Of a stretch of 64,000 nucleotides of DNA, positions 62,558-64,000 are shown in pieces. The translations under genes and the position numbers were made by a program. Location of the stretch: assembly GCF_003054045.1 (NCBI RefSeq), contig NZ_QBKH01000002.1, forward strand, positions 310,001-374,000. Reading direction: 5' to 3'. Source of the DNA: Sphingobacterium faecium (GTDB taxonomy: Bacteria; Bacteroidota; Bacteroidia; Sphingobacteriales; Sphingobacteriaceae). Numbering within the stretch: the first letter of the stretch is position 1; each line of letters begins with the position of its first letter. The notes beneath the pieces were generated by a model, which made no database searches, was not told the origin of the DNA, and worked only from the letters and a program-made list of their open reading frames with translations.

Positions 62558-64000
62558 ATGAAATCAGTTGGTTTTTTTATTTTTTTATTTTTTATTTTTT
62601 GTTTGATCTGTCAAGCTAAAGGTGGTTCTGGTGATGACTTTAATAGGCGCTATCTCGATGTGGTTGTTTCTTTGGTCGCATCAGATAGCAAAGAAGCGCG
62701 TCGGGTAGCAGACTCCTTGGCGAAAGTCGCGAATACCGACGAACAAAAGATCAAAGCTTTTATGCTATTAGCGAAGCTTGATGAAAATAAAGGTGATATG
62801 AAAGGATGTATTGTGAATGCCATGCGCGCTGATACCATTTCAAATGCGACTTTAAATTTTTCATGGCAAGCTTCTACTTCGGGATTTTTGGCGACATCAT
62901 TTCGTCAATTGGGATTATTAAAGGTATCGGAGCGCTATCTGTCGAAGGCAGAGATCGCCAATGAAAATCAAGTAGATGTGCATATGAAAACGCTCACGAA
63001 GATCAATATTTTACATGAGCGCGCTTTTCATTGCTTTGAACAACATCGCTATAGTGATGCAAAAAAATATTTGAAGTCGGCAGCTGAACTGATCCATATG
63101 GATGGTCAAGAGGATAAAAAAGCACTTTTGATAAAAGCTACTAACGATCAGTTGATGGGGATATGCGAATTGAAGTTGGGCAATCTGGTCGCTGCAGAGT
63201 CATATCTGAATGCTTCTCTTGCAAAAATTGGAAGTGTAGAAAGTAATTTGAGACCTTATATCATGCGTGCAAAAGCGGATGTAGAGATCGAACGAAACAA
63301 TCTGAGTGCCGCACTTCAGTATCTACAAATGGTAGATCCTTATTTGACTAGTGGAGAGGTAGAAGAATTGAAAATGTTGACCTATGAGTCATGGGCAAGC
63401 TATTATCAAAAAATAGGTGATAAGTCGAAATCTTTAGAATTTCGAAGCAAAGCTATTGATATAAAAGGTAAACGGGACCAAGTGGCTAGAGATATATCGG
63501 ATGATTTAATTGAAATATTCAATATAAGGAAGCAATATTATAAGAATAGATACACGCTCGCAATTGGTCTAATTCTTATCATCACCATCATCGCTGCGGT
63601 TTGTATGATCTATTATGCTAAACTAAAGATTTTGTATAGGACAAAATATCAAGTTATCCATGATATACAAGATAATGATGATGCAAACACGATATCCACA
63701 ACAAGGATAAATTCGGATTTTTCTACAGTGATCAATAAGCTGGAAAATAATGCTGCAATTAAAGCAAAGGAAATTAATATTGCGAAAGATACTGAAGAAC
63801 GATTATATCAGGCGTTTGTAGAACAAGAGGAAGCGCATTTCTTTTTAGAGAAAAGTGTTACTTTACAGCATTTGGCAACGCTTATGGGTACAAATATGCG
63901 GTATGCAAGTTATATTCTTCAAAAATTTAGAGGCAAGGATTTTTATGATTATCTTCAGTCTAGTCGAGTCGAATATATCATTGGAAAACTGAAGACTTCA
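62558..64000 (+). CDS. TPR-containing membrane AraC-type regulator (3' end outside window)
   Basis: The frame is open from 62534 to the window end; ATG 62558 directly precedes a very hydrophobic signal segment (MKSVGFFIFLFFIFCLICQ). TPR-like repeats follow (residues about 60-320), then a membrane helix (TLAIGLILIITIIAAVCMIYY) and the first part of an AraC-type helix-turn-helix (LQHLATLMGTNMRYASYILQ). The layout is that of Bacteroidota envelope-sensing regulators. The second helix-turn-helix lies past 64000. It may control the polysaccharide operon upstream. Confidence 0.82.
   Translation, partial: MKSVGFFIFLFFIFCLICQAKGGSGDDFNRRYLDVVVSLVASDSKEARRVADSLAKVANTDEQKIKAFMLLAKLDENKGDMKGCIVNAMRADTISNATLNFSWQASTSGFLATSFRQLGLLKVSERYLSKAEIANENQVDVHMKTLTKINILHERAFHCFEQHRYSDAKKYLKSAAELIHMDGQEDKKALLIKATNDQLMGICELKLGNLVAAESYLNASLAKIGSVESNLRPYIMRAKADVEIERNNLSAALQYLQMVDPYLTSGEVEELKMLTYESWASYYQKIGDKSKSLEFRSKAIDIKGKRDQVARDISDDLIEIFNIRKQYYKNRYTLAIGLILIITIIAAVCMIYYAKLKILYRTKYQVIHDIQDNDDANTISTTRINSDFSTVINKLENNAAIKAKEINIAKDTEERLYQAFVEQEEAHFFLEKSVTLQHLATLMGTNMRYASYILQKFRGKDFYDYLQSSRVEYIIGKLKTS

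Noticed and set aside
1..64000. CRISPR arrays, tRNA, rRNA or intact insertion sequences
   Set aside because: I saw no regularly spaced repeats, no tRNA cloverleaf or rRNA motifs, and no transposase gene with flanking inverted repeats.

Overview
The window looks like a chromosome piece from a Sphingobacterium-type Bacteroidota (family Sphingobacteriaceae is an inference). The evidence is the roughly 40% GC, a SusC/SusD pair, many glycoside hydrolases with LamG or discoidin modules, LytS/LytTR two-component genes, a 'grasp-with-spasm' RiPP cluster, 7TM/TPR AraC-type regulators, and the lack of strong Shine-Dalgarno sites. I found no rRNA, tRNA, CRISPR array or intact mobile element.

Layout. 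(1) 1-3637: minus-strand genes. These are a truncated exported protein, a PapD-like periplasmic chaperone and a pilin/DUF4402-like exported protein (a small surface-structure operon), then a sensor histidine kinase and a TetR regulator. (2) 4086-7363: secreted GH43 and a GH16-GH43 fusion that looks like an endo plus exo beta-1,3-galactanase. The gap between them carries three exact DnaA boxes, a candidate replication origin lying near the point where gene orientation flips from minus to plus. (3) 7641-18604: a RiPP island. It holds a LytS-type kinase, a LytTR regulator, two double-glycine precursor peptides, an ATP-grasp ligase, an uncatalogued 59-residue protein, a SPASM protein without radical-SAM cysteines, a C39-peptidase ABC exporter, an HlyD adaptor and a TolC channel. 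(4) 18692-32924: a DUF5695 protein, an AraC regulator, then a complete trans-4-hydroxy-L-proline catabolic operon (deaminase, alpha-ketoglutarate semialdehyde dehydrogenase, epimerase, D-hydroxyproline oxidase) followed by a DUF885 peptidase, an amino-acid permease and a DPP-IV-like peptidase. (5) 33242-46650: a polysaccharide-utilisation block with LamG-GH127, GH43-discoidin-LamG, SusC, SusD, a FAS1 lipoprotein and a DUF5007-like lipoprotein. (6) 46880-49189: an ornithine-cyclodeaminase-family protein and an MscS channel. (7) 49190-53837: a low-density zone with a GlcG/HbpS-like pseudogene carrying three nonsense codons, a HIUase-like protein, two small unknown proteins, a probable transposase remnant, a membrane AraC regulator and a degenerate ~183-bp tandem repeat. 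(8) 53838-61916: an exopolysaccharide operon resembling pga (HEAT protein, processive GT2, TPR-beta-barrel, DUF4838 lipoprotein, DUF1573 lipoprotein), then a small membrane protein and a truncated TPR-AraC regulator.

How they fit together. Regions 2, 4 and 5 share a theme. Beta-1,3-galactanases, arabinofuranosidases and a GH127 beta-L-arabinofuranosidase act on the sugars of plant hydroxyproline-rich glycoproteins (arabinogalactan proteins, extensins). The proline-specific peptidases, permease and hydroxyproline operon would consume the protein part. This is inference but testable. The RiPP island is the other notable system. Its twin precursors share a nearly identical core block rich in Thr, Glu and Asp, the residues used for omega-ester or omega-amide cross-links.
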